DNA of 64,000 bases from Diadophis punctatus similis (Eukaryota > Chordata > Lepidosauria > Squamata > Dipsadidae), in the NCBI GenBank assembly GCA_023053685.1, contig JALIGW010000001.1:74502240-74566239 (forward strand), in the 5' to 3' direction. Under the pieces are notes generated by a model, which worked only from the letters and a program-made list of their open reading frames with translations, made no database searches and was not told the origin of the DNA. Position 1 is the first letter of the stretch, and each line of letters opens with the position of its first letter. The translations under genes and the position numbers were made by a program. Shown here piece after piece: positions 47,240 through 59,086 of the stretch.

Positions 47240-48266
47240 GACTATGTGAATGAGAACCAGAAGAAAAAACATGGACATTTCATCACATAATTATTGGAAC
47301 CTTAAAGGACAGCCTTTATTAGTATAATTTTCTGAATTACTTTGCATCTTTTTTTTTACTTCCAAAGCAATATATAACATTTCAAATATTCTACCAAGAA
47401 AAATCGTTAATTTGCCTAATTTTTTTTTAAAAAACTGTTGACCGAAGGGTCAGCAAGTAAATATGGAAGGTAAATATTAGGGGATTAAATAAAATGTTAC
47501 TGTACCCTGCTGGCCCTTGAAAAAACTTAGAAAGACCTGGATGTGCTCCAGGGCCTCGCGTATGGTGATGTGTCTGGCTATATAAACTGATTTTAATAAA
47601 TTTAAAAATTCCTAGAATTTGGTCTAACAGCTAACATACAGACACTTTATGTTTCAGTAGTGTAAATTCAGAAAGTGATAATAATAACTAGACCAATTTG
47701 AGCAAATGTTGTTAATAATCAAAATATATTCTTTCAGAAATAGGAGTATTTGCTAAAGTTAAACTATTTTACGGTGTAAGGATTGGCTTCTTTTCACTCA
47801 CCTGGGCGAAGTAAATATAAGGACCAGATAAAATTGGAAGGAAACCCTTTTTAGCTTGGGAATTTATACTTTTTCCTGCCCTAGAAGCAGTGAGGGCATA
47901 AACACCAAATATGCTGTCACCTGAATGATGGGAATATAGTTCCCATCATTCAGATTGAAGTTTTGGGGGAAGGCTAAGGGGCTGTCTCCCCCCTCCCCCA
48001 TGGGCTTTATATTTTGCCTCCTAGCCTCCCAAATTAACCCCGTTTTGGAGTGTTTTCTTATTTCTGGAGGGATGATACAGTTGCAAGATTTAAGGCCACC
48101 ATTTTGCCTCTTGAAATCTGCTCCCTTAATAAAAGGTCTGACATTTTCAGTCCCAACAATCCAGGGAGGTCTGGGGATTACAGGGCTGTGCATGGCCAGT
48201 AAGCTGCGAGCTGCTTACTTTTGCAGTAAATTATATTGGAAAAAAAGATGGCAAGGCATTTTAGGG
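47240..48266. other. intergenic, nothing recognised
   Basis: A short inverted repeat (AATGATGGGAATATAGTTCC / CCCATCATT) lies at about 47924..47950. Nothing else is supported. Confidence 0.4.
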
Positions 48267-48376
48267 TACTCCTCAATTTACAACCATTCTATGAGTGACC
48301 GTTCAAAGTTACAACAGCACTGAAAAAAGTGACTTATGAGCGGTTCTCACTCTTACCACCATTGCAGCATCCCCAT

Positions 48377-48725
48377 CAGGGGTGGGTTCTAACTTACCTC
48401 GCTGCCGGTTTGCTTCCTCCCACACCGCGTGGCCGCGCCTTGTGGGCGCGCATGTGCTTTGCGCACGCATGCACAGTGCCAAAAAATCTGGGGGGGAGCC
48501 AAAAACAAGATGGCGACCGCATGCACAGTGCCAGAAACTTGGCTTCAGCAAATGCTCAGAAGAAAAAAAAATCAATAAAATAAAATAAAATAAATTTTAA
48601 AAAAAAGATGGCAGCACCCACAGACCGGCACCTACTGAACCGGTTCCTTGACGTCATCGTGACATCACCAGCGGGTCGCTACTGGTTCGGGCGAACCAGT
48701 CCAAACCGGGAGGAACCCACCTCTG
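48377..48725. mobile_element. full hAT-type MITE (CAGGGGTGGGTTCTAAC family)
   Basis: The ends are CAGGGGTGGGTTCTAACTTA and GGGAGGAACCCACCTCTG. The TSD is ATCCCCAT / ATTCCCAT (7/8; 48369..48376, 48726..48733). It contains GCGCACGCATGCACAG near 48461. The best reference copy of this family in the window. Confidence 0.88.
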
Positions 48726-48826
48726 ATTCCCATGGTCAGTCACTTGATCAGAATTCAGGCGCTTGGTAACTGGCTTGTGTTTATGACAGTTGCACTGTCC
48801 TGGGGTCATGTGATCACCATTTGTAT

Positions 48827-49381
48827 TGTAGAAAGTTAGCACCCATCCCTCTCCTAGAAGAATGAAATATTTTGAAAAAGGCAGGATAAAATATTTCCCT
48901 CAAGAGAGAAATAAAAATCTTAAGGGAGACAGAAACTCAGAGCCCCAGCTCCCTGCCCCCAAGGAGATACTGAGCTGGGGCAGCTTTGGTAATCCATTAC
49001 TCCCTGCAGCAAAGTCTGAACAAAGGCAGATTAGCCCTCACCCAAGAGCGAAAACAGGGCAAAGCCATTAATTATTGCATCACCCTCAGAAACTTCAACC
49101 AAACTTAGCTCAACCTATAGAGCCAGCTATGACCCCTACATAACCCCTACAACAGCCAATATAATACATGATCTTGCACAGGAACAGGAAGCTCAAGTGC
49201 AAAGCCCAAGAGAAGGTATAAAAACCCCTCGCTCTCAACTCCATGTGGTCAGCTGTCCAGAATCACACGTGCTTGGTGGTTCTGCTTCATCAATAAATAG
49301 ACCCTCTTTCCAATCAGCCTCCATTTTGTCTCCAGTGCCTTTCTCCTGGCTTGGAACTGGATCTGGATATTTCTTCCAACA
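48827..49381 (+). mobile_element. solo LTR related to 28175..28801
   Basis: 555 bp from TGTAGAAAGTTAGC to CTTCCAACA, flanked by GTAT and GTAA (3/4). It has a TATA box (TATAAAAA, 49217..49224) and a poly(A) signal AATAAA (49292..49297). It shares its first ~80 bases, the TATA context and its last ~60 bases in outline with the LTR at 28175, but the middle is diverged. No internal genes. Confidence 0.8.
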
Positions 49382-49575
49382 GTAACCTTCCCAGCCATCT
49401 TCCAATAAGCAAAGTCAATGGGGGAAGCTAGATATGCTTAACGACTGCATGGCTCACTTAACAACTGCAGTGATTCATTTAACAACTGTGTCACAAAAGG
49501 TCATAGAATAGAGTGTGACTCATTTAACAACTGCCTTATGAGTGGAAATTTGGGGCTCAATTGTGATCATAAGTA

Positions 49576-50553
49576 TTTCTAGTAACATTAAATTCAACAA
49601 TTCTTTAAACCCATCAGCAGCGGAGATCAGGGTAGGGACGATGCAGGACACCCTGGCAAATTAGAAAATTTAAAAAGCAAGGTTTGTTTTGACAATCTCT
49701 GATGCATATTTGGCAGAGATTCAAAAAAACGTTTTGTTTCGTTGTTAGATTTATACCATGCCTTTCATATGGGAAACTCAAGACAAGATTCAGAGTTTCC
49801 TCAACCTGTTTGGTTTTTTCCCTCACAACAACCATCCTTGAGAGTTGAGTTGAGCTGAGAGGGAGTGACTGACCCAAAGTCACCCACTGCACTATTATGG
49901 CTGGCTGGGGAGTTCTGGGAGTTGAAGTCCACACATCTTAAGGTTCCCAAAGTTGAGAAACCCTGCACTTAGCCATTGACTTCCTAACTTTCTTGCAGCA
50001 GCCGAATTACAGAATTTACTCCTCCTGGAGGCTCTGTTATTTCCTCACTGATGGTCAAAGCAGGCAAAATTATCATGAAGAAATGTGGGACTGGCTCAGC
50101 GGATCTATATTTGTAACCATTTGTGTTATTGCCAGGTGGCTGAGAGATGCATCTCTGCATCTCCCTAACACTCCTTGAAGAAGTCTTGCTAACTGTCCTT
50201 TAAGGACAAGGCCTTCTTGATGCAGCCCTCATTCTATTCCTGGCCCACAATTGTGGCTGCCCAACCTTGCAGTTATGTTAAAATGGCATTTTCTGTTTTC
50301 TCCCAAACAGGATTTGCTGTGTGCGTGATTTGCAGTGTTTCGGCAGCAACCCCAGTGACGATAAACTGGGATTTGCCCAGATCTTCTTAGCTGCTTTAGT
50401 TACTGGAGGCACTCTCCCCCAGCCTCCCCTGGCTTGGGCAGGAAAAGAGATTAGGCACTGGCAGAATATTCTACAAATTGTTTTCCTTCACTTGTGTCCC
50501 ACTGAAACTGTCAGGACAACACCACTCGCCAGCCTCATTACTGAGGCAGAATT
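49576..50553. other. intergenic; one MITE arm
   Basis: About 49895..49970 is a single arm of the palindromic MITE (TGGGAGTTGAAGTCCACACA, AAAGTTGAGAAACCCTGCAC). Nothing else is recognised. Confidence 0.45.
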
Positions 50554-50688
50554 ATTGGGTCTCCAACCTTGGCCACTTTAAGACTTGTGGACTTCAACTC
50601 ACAGAGTTCCTCAGCCAGCAAAGCTGGCTGAGGAACTCTGGGAGTTGAAGTCCACAAGTCTTAAAGTGGCCAAGGTTGGAGACCCCTG
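50554..50688. mobile_element. palindromic MITE
   Basis: 135-bp palindrome, with CTCCAACCTTGGCCACTTTA on one arm and its inverse ending GGAGACCCCTG on the other. The left terminus is decayed. Confidence 0.85.
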
Positions 50689-51958
50689 GATAGAAGACAC
50701 AGCAAATTATGCTGGCATACTTTGGTGCCACTTCACTGGAGGAAAGTCCGTTCATTTTCTACTGGATCATTACCTGCTCCCTGCTCTGCAGTCTCCTGAC
50801 TTTCCCTCCTGTGCTTAAATCTCAGAAGGAAGCCTCCTGAAGAAACGTTTTTTTTTTCCAGTCAGGAAGCTGAGGAAGACTGTCGAGGATGAAGAACTAT
50901 GTAATAGGAAACCATGCCACCTTCAGTGACCCCAGATGGGTCAGTTATCCTGAGAAAGAGATTATAAAATTAGAAGCCTTGTGCAACCAATGGATCAATA
51001 CTTGGTTGATCTGAATTTTAAAAATGGACCCTGAACTTGCAGGAAACACACACACACACACACACACAGTATCCCTGTCAAATGAAATTTGCTTGTATTG
51101 CTTTTTGCTATGAAGCCTTTTAAACTTCCCAGCCTAGGCTACGCTTCCTGGTGGTCTTCTCTCCATGTACTAATTAGGTATGACCTTGTTCGTATTTTCA
51201 AAATCAGGCAGGACCAACTAAGTGCTGCTATGTAGCTTTGGATTTACTATTTTCTGCAGTGAATTATGTCACTGCTACAATTCGATCGTCCTCAGATTTT
51301 TTAAAAAAATGGGATTCAGAGTTTGCAGTTTAGTAGAATTGGATCAAGATCAGCACTGATGTTTTCATAAATCACTTTGCAAACTTGTTTCCACAGTCTC
51401 CTTCCTTAATCTGTTATATCCTTTCAATTTGAAAAAAGGCTATTTTAACTTTAGGCTTCTCTACACGTTCTTCTGGAGAATGCACAGCTAGAACAGTTGT
51501 TTTCTTCTTCAAAGAGGTATAAGACTGATTTGGATCAATCCCATAATACTTGGGATAGGAAATTATTTAATCCAAACCTTCAAGATAGTATGTACTGTAG
51601 CTCATCCTATATACTATTCACGTTCACAAAGAATGTGAATTAGAACTATTGCCCCATCTTATTCTCCAAGGATGGACAACATATACCTCCTATCAATCTT
51701 AGTTCTTGGCCTGTTTTCATACAGCTTTCCACCTAGTTTCCAAAGCTATTTGCAAGTGATGAATCTCAGCCTGTGGCAAGAGCAATCCGTCTCAGTATCA
51801 GTAGGTAGCTACCAGAGAAGGATGAAAAAAAGAGAGAAAAATAAAAAACCAAAAGGGATGTGCCAGAAAGATATTCAATGGGCATATCTTCAATTGGTTC
51901 TGGTCCATTTCAGCTTTGTACACAATAAGCATGAATGCGCTCCAGCATGACTTCTGTG
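50689..51958. other. intergenic, nothing recognised
   Basis: Contains (CA)10 at 51048..51067 only. Confidence 0.4.
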
Positions 51959-52179
51959 TAGGGGTGAAATCCAGCAGGTTCTGACAGGTTCTGGAGAACC
52001 GGTAGCGGAAATTTTGAGTAGTTTGGAGAACCGGTAAATACCACCTCTGGCTGGCCCCAGTGTGGGGAGGGAATGGGGATTTTGCAGTATACTTCCCCTG
52101 CCACGCCCACCAAGCCACACCATGCCCACCAAGCCACGCCCACAGAACCGGTAGTAAAAAAAATTGGATTTCACCACTT
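51959..52179. mobile_element. hAT-type MITE (GTGAAATCC family), full copy
   Basis: The ends are TAGGGGTGAAATCCAGC and GGATTTCACCACTT. The 8-bp TSD CTTCTGTG is perfect (51951..51958 and 52180..52187). Same body as 3117..3335. Confidence 0.92.
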
Positions 52180-53058
52180 CTTCTGTGTCTATGCAATCCT
52201 GAATAGAAAAAGATGGCCATATCCCTAGAATCTTTTTGAAACCATTTAAGTTTCAGTTACAGAAACTCCAGGATTGGGGTTCTATGATTGATTGGTTGGT
52301 TCCTTACTCTTATTCGAATATATTTCTGGTTTTTTTTTAATATAAACAATCCATCAAATGTATTTCCTTCTTCTTTTGAACTCAGGACAAATTACTACCC
52401 CTTTATTTATTTATTTATTAAAAAGTCCCACTGAATTAGGATTGACTTATGATAGAGCGTGTTCCGCTATGATACTCATTTCTTGACCTTCACAAAAGCT
52501 TATGCCATAATAAATCTCTTAGCTTTTAAGGTGCCACAGGCCTCTCTGTCTTTGATGTAAGACAGCAGGTATGAATTTTCTACTTTTCCAGTAATCTTTA
52601 TGACTGGATTGTGATTCTAAAAAAAGAATCTGGGTTGAGTATTAAACCCCCTCCCCCCAAAAAAACAGTAACCGTTCCATCTTGATCACTTCCTTTGGAT
52701 CTAAACATTTAATTAATTTAAGTTTATTACTTATCCTCTTATTCTGGTCCATTCCTCCAGAACACCATTTATGCTCCATAATCAAATCAATATTATTCTA
52801 TTCAAAGCATAACCTGAAATCCTTTATTTTGTCTTTTTCAGTAGTTATGAAAGTACTTTCTTTCAGAGGTATTACAGCCAATCACCATTAGGTGTCCCCT
52901 AGCTATAACTATTCCAAAATATAATAATATTACCATGTAACAATAAAAACCATGAATGGGTTAAATTCCCAGATTTTAATTCAGTTTTTTTTAATAAAAT
53001 GAGAACAAATTTCAAAAACCGTAAAAGAGTTCCAGTTTCACTCCTGGATTGTCTAAAG
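52180..53058. other. intergenic, nothing recognised
   Basis: No supported gene or repeat. Confidence 0.4.
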
Positions 53059-53193
53059 CAGTGTTTCTCAACCTTGGCAGTTTGAAGATGTGTGGACTTC
53101 AACTCCCAGAATTCCACAGCCAGCAACGCTGGCTGGGGAATTCTGGGAGTTGAAGTCCACACATCTTCAAACTGCCAAGGTTGAGAAACACTG
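53059..53193. mobile_element. palindromic MITE, 135 bp, perfect TSD
   Basis: CAGTGTTTCTCAACCTTGGC to GGTTGAGAAACACTG, near-perfect palindrome. The 8-bp TSD GTCTAAAG lies at 53051..53058 and 53194..53201. This is the best reference copy of the family. Confidence 0.95.
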
Positions 53194-56100
53194 GTCTAAA
53201 GGGATATATTCTGAGAGCCAGTACAGCTACAGGAATCATTAAAAACAAAAACAGTAAAGCTGGATAAAGGGGAACATGTAATTTTTTTTCTCTTCCGTTT
53301 ATTTCTTTAAAAATATTATTATTAGCAAGCAGTTCACACCGGTTATATTTTTCTGTTTAAATAAGCTGGTTCTTGGCTCTCTCTTGATGTAGGCAATATA
53401 TGCAATTTTCCTTCCCTTCCTGGAGGCTAAGCAAGAGGGTAAAGAACTACGTGACTAAAACATCCAAACTTCCTCTTTCATAAGCCATCACATGATGGAA
53501 GCAATTACAATTCCAGCCTTGTCTCTGTGAATTGCAGACACATTGCCTCACCCTAGAAACCCGTCCCGCCTTCCCTCCCTCCCTCTCTCTTTTTTAGTGT
53601 AGGCAAGTAGTTGTTGCAGCCAGCTTGGAAAGGATCCAGCTTCTTTTTTGGAGAAAGCGGTGGATGGAAGGCAAAAACAAAGATCTGTTTACTGAAAGTA
53701 TACAGCTTTCGGTGGGGGTGTTGGAAGTTCCGTGAGAGCTGCTGACAAAGAATTCGATAGAACAGAACATAAAAGGCATGGCGGCTGTGGATTAGAAAAC
53801 AACACACGTTAACTCTTGCCAACTCGGACAAAACTGAAGGGCAGAAAGGGGCGGTGGTAGATGTTTCTTCCCCCCCCCCCAAAAAAAAATAAAAACCACC
53901 TAGGAACATGCAGCTGGGAAATGCGAATTTTCTGGGGCTGGAAGGAAGAATCAAAACAGACCGATCTTAATTTTTTTTAAATAAAAATCTCGATTGTCTT
54001 TAAGAATCAGCAAGTTTCAGTTTGGACACATACAAATCAAGACTTTCCATTTAATGTTTGCAGAGGGGGGGAAAGCAAATGGCGGGCAGAGGATGATTGG
54101 CTTTGTGCTGCGTGGGAGAGTTGACTGGGTGAAGGAAGGGCACTGTTTATGTCTGATGCGGCTTCACCGCGGAGGCATGAGAAGGCAGGAAGCGATTAAG
54201 CTGCATTGCACCGAAAGGACAATAGGATTTTCCTGAATGTATCAACAATTGCAGTCCTCCATTTTAAACCAGGATGGGATGTTTGAGAAAGGGGTGGTGA
54301 CTTGCTGGATCTGTGAGAAACGGTGGGAGGGGGCACTGCACCATTTTGGGAGGGGGCGCACAAGCGTAACAAGCAGGGCATTTGACAGCGGAAATCCCCA
54401 CGCGGGAGGATCGTGGAAGGAATACTGAACGTCTTAATGTGAGATTAAAGAGGCATGTAATTTGAGGACAAGTTTATTTATTGTGATCCGGCAAGATCAA
54501 TAAAGTCGAAGGTGGATTTTAAACAAAAACCAAACCTTTCCGCTTCATTAAGGGGAAAATGTTCAAACGAATCAACCGCATTTCGAATAGCAACAAGCTA
54601 GACAATGTCAGCACCATATTTCCCTCCCCTGCATTCTCTTTGCCAATCCAGTTGGAGATAATAATCTACACTCTGCTCTTCCAACTCGCAACCAGTTCAT
54701 TCCAGTTCAAAGGGAAGAGGTTGTAAAAAAAAAATCGGCTCGAGCGTGTTTGCATTAAAAAAAGAAAAATAATGGTGATCGGAAACTTGACTGCTCCCAG
54801 AAATTTAGTTTGTACCCAAAGAAGGAACGTGAAAAGTCCCTGAGGGAGATGGGCGGTTTTAAAATTTGATAAATAAAAAAGCGTCAGCAAGGACTAGAGT
54901 AACGCCGGATCGTGTTATAGGAAACCACACACGCAAGCAAATTACCCTACAGCACCCGGATTTACATTCGTTCTCCTATAACCCCAACAGGTCTGAATGA
55001 ATGATAGCACTGTATGCCTCCAAAAGGAGCCGCACAGATTAATGATGAGAGCGAGCAAGGGAGTACACATCGTAGCTTTTACACCCGTCAGCTACCACAT
55101 TGGGCGAGCTTTGCACCTGGGAGGAAGGGAGCGTGGGGCGCCCAGAAATAGAAGCCGAGGGGGCGGAGCTTGGGGCCGTGACGGCGCAGCAATAAGAAGT
55201 CTCCGCCTCTGGAATGTGCAATTCGCTTAACAAGCCTTCCAAGTGCCAATAGCAGAGAGTCACGTCTTGGACTGCGGCTGCGCACGGAGAGTGCAGCCAA
55301 AGCCCTTGAACAAAATGCAGACGTCAGAGCGCTCTCTGCCCTCCCTCCCCCCGTTTCCCTTTGTAACCTACATAACTCAGCAGCTGCGGCAGCACTGTGG
55401 GAATGGTGACCTAGACGCCAGAATTTTAGGAAAACGCTGCCATTTTGTTTACCCGGTACGATCCCATAGGCACGCAGCGTGACACACACACACACACACA
55501 TATATATATACAGTAGGATTACGCTTTTCCTTCACTGACAATGGGCTCTCCCTATTTTGTACCGAGAGGAAACTGCGCGGCTTTTTTGAGAAGGCGTGGG
55601 GTGGGAAAGGAGCGCTGTGAATTTGGGTGGGTGGGTGTGCTGAATATGCCCAGCTCTGCGCTGGTGCCTGAGGAAAGGAAATACGGCTGTCCCAATATTG
55701 GGCTTGAAAGGCCTTTAAAATACATTGCAAAAGTAACACATTTATAAAGAAGCGTGACAGCGGTTAGTGTAACGAGCAAGCTTACGCACAATAGATTTAC
55801 GTTTTGGTAATTTCTTTGGTGGCAATACAGAGCTATCAACTTGATAATTTCACGCATTTATTCAGGACTCCCCGGCCTGTCATTATTGAATACTGCTGTA
55901 CGCCTTAAGGTTTTTTTTTTTAATGCGGCAGTCTGTGTTGCTGTACTGTACTTTTAGCATGCAATTTCAGGTTTCAGGAAGAAAATCTTACATGAATATT
56001 ACATTACATGTAGTTTTTGGCAAACCAAGTAGGCTTCTAAGCGAGGACCGTATTTAGGATCCTCGCCTTTGGTTACTTGACCATGTAATATAATTTCCCA

Positions 56101-56749
56101 TTCCACTAACATTCACATATCTTGACCACAACTCCCATCATTCCCCGCCAATATACCCAACGAATTCTAGTCAGAAATAAAGTCTACTTTTAGAATACAA
56201 TCCTACGCCTGCTTTCTTCTAGGCAGCCTATTACATTCAGAGATTTATTCCTGAAGAAAACGTGCCTGGGAGTATTAACTGGTAACAAATTAGTAAAAAC
56301 CACTAGGAATTGCTAATAATAGCAATTCCTACTGGCAATCGTGCGGGTAGCAGCGCTCTTAAAGGCTCGATAATCATCCAAAATCCTTTCCTGACCTATA
56401 ATTACGTGGTTTTTTTTAAATAGATGCGCGGGGAGCGGGGTTGGAAATTTCAAGGACGGTTAATGACTTCAACTTAAGAGGCAGTTTTAAGTGTAAAGGA
56501 TTTGCTGAAGGTCAGTGCGCCCGTAGCCAATATCGAAAATTGAAACGATTCCTCGGGTAACCTACATTTTAAAACGCGGCCATTGCCGAATCCGAAATCC
56601 AACATTAGAACACATGCACAAGGTGCGGTGACCTTCTGCAACGGGCGAAGCTATGTGTACAGAATGACTATTAATTATTTTTTATTGCAAAACTACACTC
56701 CCCGCGCATTACTAGTAAAGCATTCTTGCCCGGAAGGAGGAGAAGGGAA
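53194..56749. other. transposon-poor region upstream of IRF2BP2
   Basis: No mobile-element termini were found over 3.5 kb. A short (CA)n-(TA)n lies at 55483..55510. Local GC content and CpG frequency rise around 55030..55470 (ACGTCAGAGCG, GGCGCAGC), which may be a distal promoter or enhancer. I see no conserved reading frame. Confidence 0.45.
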
Positions 56750-58480
56750 AGGCACCCCAGTCCTTCTATTTGCATCCATTCACACACGAAAGAGCTGCCG
56801 TTCCCTCCCTCGCTCACTCCCTCCCGCTCTCCGCGTGCTGACTACAGAGAGCTGGTTATTCTTGCAGCTCTTGTTGTCTTGGCAGGAGTTCAATGAGCAG
56901 CAGGCGGAGGAAGGGGAGAGCCTAACACGCAGGCGCTCCTGGGCACTGTCGAAGAATCGAGTCACTGGAGCAGAGCGCCCAAGCGGCGGCGACTGCTTCT
57001 GGAGTCCCCGCCCAGTGTGAGTGTCTGGGCGGCCGGCAGCCGGCGGGCAGTGCTGGAGTAGCAAGAGCGCGGTGCGGGCAGAGCGAGCGGCGTGTCGTAC
57101 TGGGGGGTCGGAGGGAGCTGCGCTCGGGCGATGCATATCGCCACGTCCCCGGAGTCCCGGAAATAGGAGAGCCTGGCAGAAAGCAGAGGCGCTTCCTTCG
57201 CCTCGGAGCCGCGCTCGTTCGCCCAAGGAGCTGGCATTCAGGGCAAAAGGCTGCAGCGGTTGCAACACGCCGAGCCTCCCCGGTGGCAAGCCGACCAGCG
57301 GTGGGGAAGAGGAGGTAGGGGACGAGGCGCGGGGCGCTCGCTGCCCCTGGACTCGGCCATGTCGTCCGCGGCGGTGGCGGTGGCCGCTGCCTCCCGCAGG
57401 CAGTCCTGTTACTTGTGCGATCTACCTCGCATGCCCTGGGCCATGATCTGGGATTTCACCGAGCCCGTCTGCAGGGGCTGCGTCAACTACGAAGGGGCCG
57501 ACCGTGTGGAGTTCGTCATCGACACGGCTCGGCAGCTCAAGCGGGCGCACAGTTTCCAGGAAGGCCGGGCTCCGCCACCTCCGCACGCCAAGCAACAGCC
57601 TCCGCCGCTCAGCGCCAAAGACCTGCACTCGGCGGCTGTGGCCACGGCCGAGGCGGCATCTCGCGCCCCGCAGCCCCACGAGCGCTACTCTCTGGCTGCG
57701 GCGCTGGCGTCTTCTGAGCGGCCGCCTCCCCGCCTGGGACCCGAGTACGGCGGGAGCAGGCAAGTCAATGGCATCCTCGTTCCCAACGGTTTCTCCAAGC
57801 CCGAGGAGCCGCCCGAACTGAACCGTCAGAGTCCTAACCCGCGCCGGACGCACGCCGTGGCCCCCACTTTGGTACCGCTCATGAACGGAGCCTCCCTGCC
57901 CGCCTCCATCAGCATCAGCAGCCGGGCGGCGGCGGCTGCAGCAGCCTCCTTGGCGGCTATCTCCGGAGCGCCGCCAACCCCGCTGCAGGTCTCGGTCTCC
58001 CAAGCTCAGCAGAGCCAGCAGCAGCCCGGGGAAGGGGGCGGGCACAAGCGGCCCGGCTCGGTGTCTTCCTCTTCGTCTGGGGGCGGCGGTGGCGGCGGCG
58101 GTGCCAGCGACCAGGAGGGCAAGGAAAAGGGGCAGCCACAAGCGGCGCGGGGTTCGGCGGACCCTCTGGACCCACTCGGCGTGGAGAGCAAAAACCGGGG
58201 GGCAGCGGCGGGCTCGGAGCAAGAGTGGCTGGGCAAGCCCAAGACCGTGCGTGACACCCTGCTGGCCTTGCAGCACAGCGGCCACGCGGCGCCCTTCGAA
58301 AGCAAGTTCAAGAAAGAGCCCGGAATGGCGGGAGGGAGACTCTTGGGCTACGACAACAACGGGGCCGCGGCCAAATCAGGTGAGAAAGGCGGGCGTTTGG
58401 CGCGGGCAGTTGGGGTTCTTGTGGAGGGAGAACCGCTTCGCCCTTCCTCCCTGAAAAACCGGGTCAGGGGAGCATTTTCA
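56750..58480 (+). promoter_or_regulatory. IRF2BP2: CpG-dense promoter and first-exon region of IRF2BP2
   Basis: CpG frequency is high from about 56750 through the first exon into the intron, unlike the rest of the window. The 5' UTR must end at 57358. There is no TATA box near the start codon, in keeping with a CpG-island promoter. The transcription start cannot be placed from sequence alone. Confidence 0.75.
57359..58379 (+). CDS. IRF2BP2: IRF2BP2 coding exon 1 (residues 1-340 plus one base)
   Basis: IRF2BP2 is a nuclear transcriptional corepressor that binds IRF2 and also NFAT1 and TEAD/VGLL4 complexes. This exon starts [15 protein letters not shown]. It contains the family-defining N-terminal zinc finger, with C17-x2-C20 and C38-x2-C41 in [18 protein letters not shown] and [16 protein letters not shown] low-complexity middle follows: Pro-rich (71-83), the conserved block [20 protein letters not shown] (137-156), poly-Ala (190-200), Gln-rich (216-222), and Ser5-Gly8 (236-248). 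It ends with the conserved [15 protein letters not shown] (295-309) and SKFKKEP (315-321). The ATG has a favourable GCC context. The in-frame ATG at 57260 would add 33 unconserved residues. The donor is CAG|GTGAGA at 58379/58380, in phase 1. IRF2BPL is excluded by the TEPVC finger and the [11 protein letters not shown] start. Confidence 0.95.
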
Positions 58481-59086
58481 GCCTCCTGCCCGGTGCCTGG
58501 CTGTGGCAGCGTGCTCCGGGCGCGGAAGCAACATCTGGCGGGGAGGTTTCCCCTCCCTACCCCTGGCCACTTTCTCTTGCGAGGGGAGCATTGGGCAGGC
58601 GGGGCTGGGAAACATTTTGCCTTCCTCCTCCTGCACCAGGCTAGAAGTCAGAGCGTGCAAATTAGCAAACATGCGGAAGTTAGCCAGAGACTTGATGTGT
58701 ATGGATAAATGTAGGGCTCTGCTCTGTGTGAGTGGATTATGACGCATTGGGTGCACAATGACTGAATGTGTTTCCAGCCAGTGGAAAATTACAAGCATGC
58801 ACTTGTTTCTTTGGCTCATGGCCACTAATGTGGGAGGAGGGAGGCACAATGTAGTTGCATTTGACTGCAGTGTGTACCATAATAGTATGAGTGGTGGCCC
58901 AGCACGTTGGTCTACCTTGCAGAAGCTGATTCACAAACCCAGATAAGGTGAACTCCTGTTGGTTTTGATATCATTTGTATCTAGTGAGTAATTTGGCTGA
59001 GGTCCAGCTGCTTCCACTGACTAGACCGTGATATAGGACACACCACTCTCTGCAACATGATCTCATCTCCCAATGCTTCTTTCTAG
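58380..59086 (+). other. IRF2BP2: IRF2BP2 intron, 707 bp
   Basis: It starts GTGAGAAAGG and ends CTTCTTTCTAG, both consensus. It joins a phase-1 codon (G|GG). The reading frame of exon 1 happens to stay open into the intron to a stop at 58706..58708, so intron retention would give a 449-residue protein without the C-terminal RING-type domain. Confidence 0.93.

Larger units (their letters stand above)
48267..49575. mobile_element. old MITE ('CTTAACAACTG' family) split by two later insertions
   Basis: Pieces at 48267..48376, 48726..48826 and 49382..49575 together resemble 29255..29628 (ACTCCTCAATTTACAACCAT, GGGGTCATGTGATCACCATT, CTTAACAACTGCAGTGATTC). A hAT MITE and a solo LTR separate them. 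Confidence 0.75.

Noticed and set aside
56583..57020. 145-codon frame upstream of IRF2BP2
   Set aside because: Overlaps the promoter region, has no recognisable domain and no stop-start relation to the gene.
57260..57358. In-frame upstream ATG extending IRF2BP2 by 33 residues
   Set aside because: The extension is not part of the family. [15 protein letters not shown] matches the known N-terminus and has a better start context.
57422..58285. 287-codon minus-strand frame opposite IRF2BP2 exon 1
   Set aside because: It is the antisense shadow of a GC-rich coding exon. Its composition (Arg/Leu/Gly/Ala) reflects the exon and no domain is recognisable.
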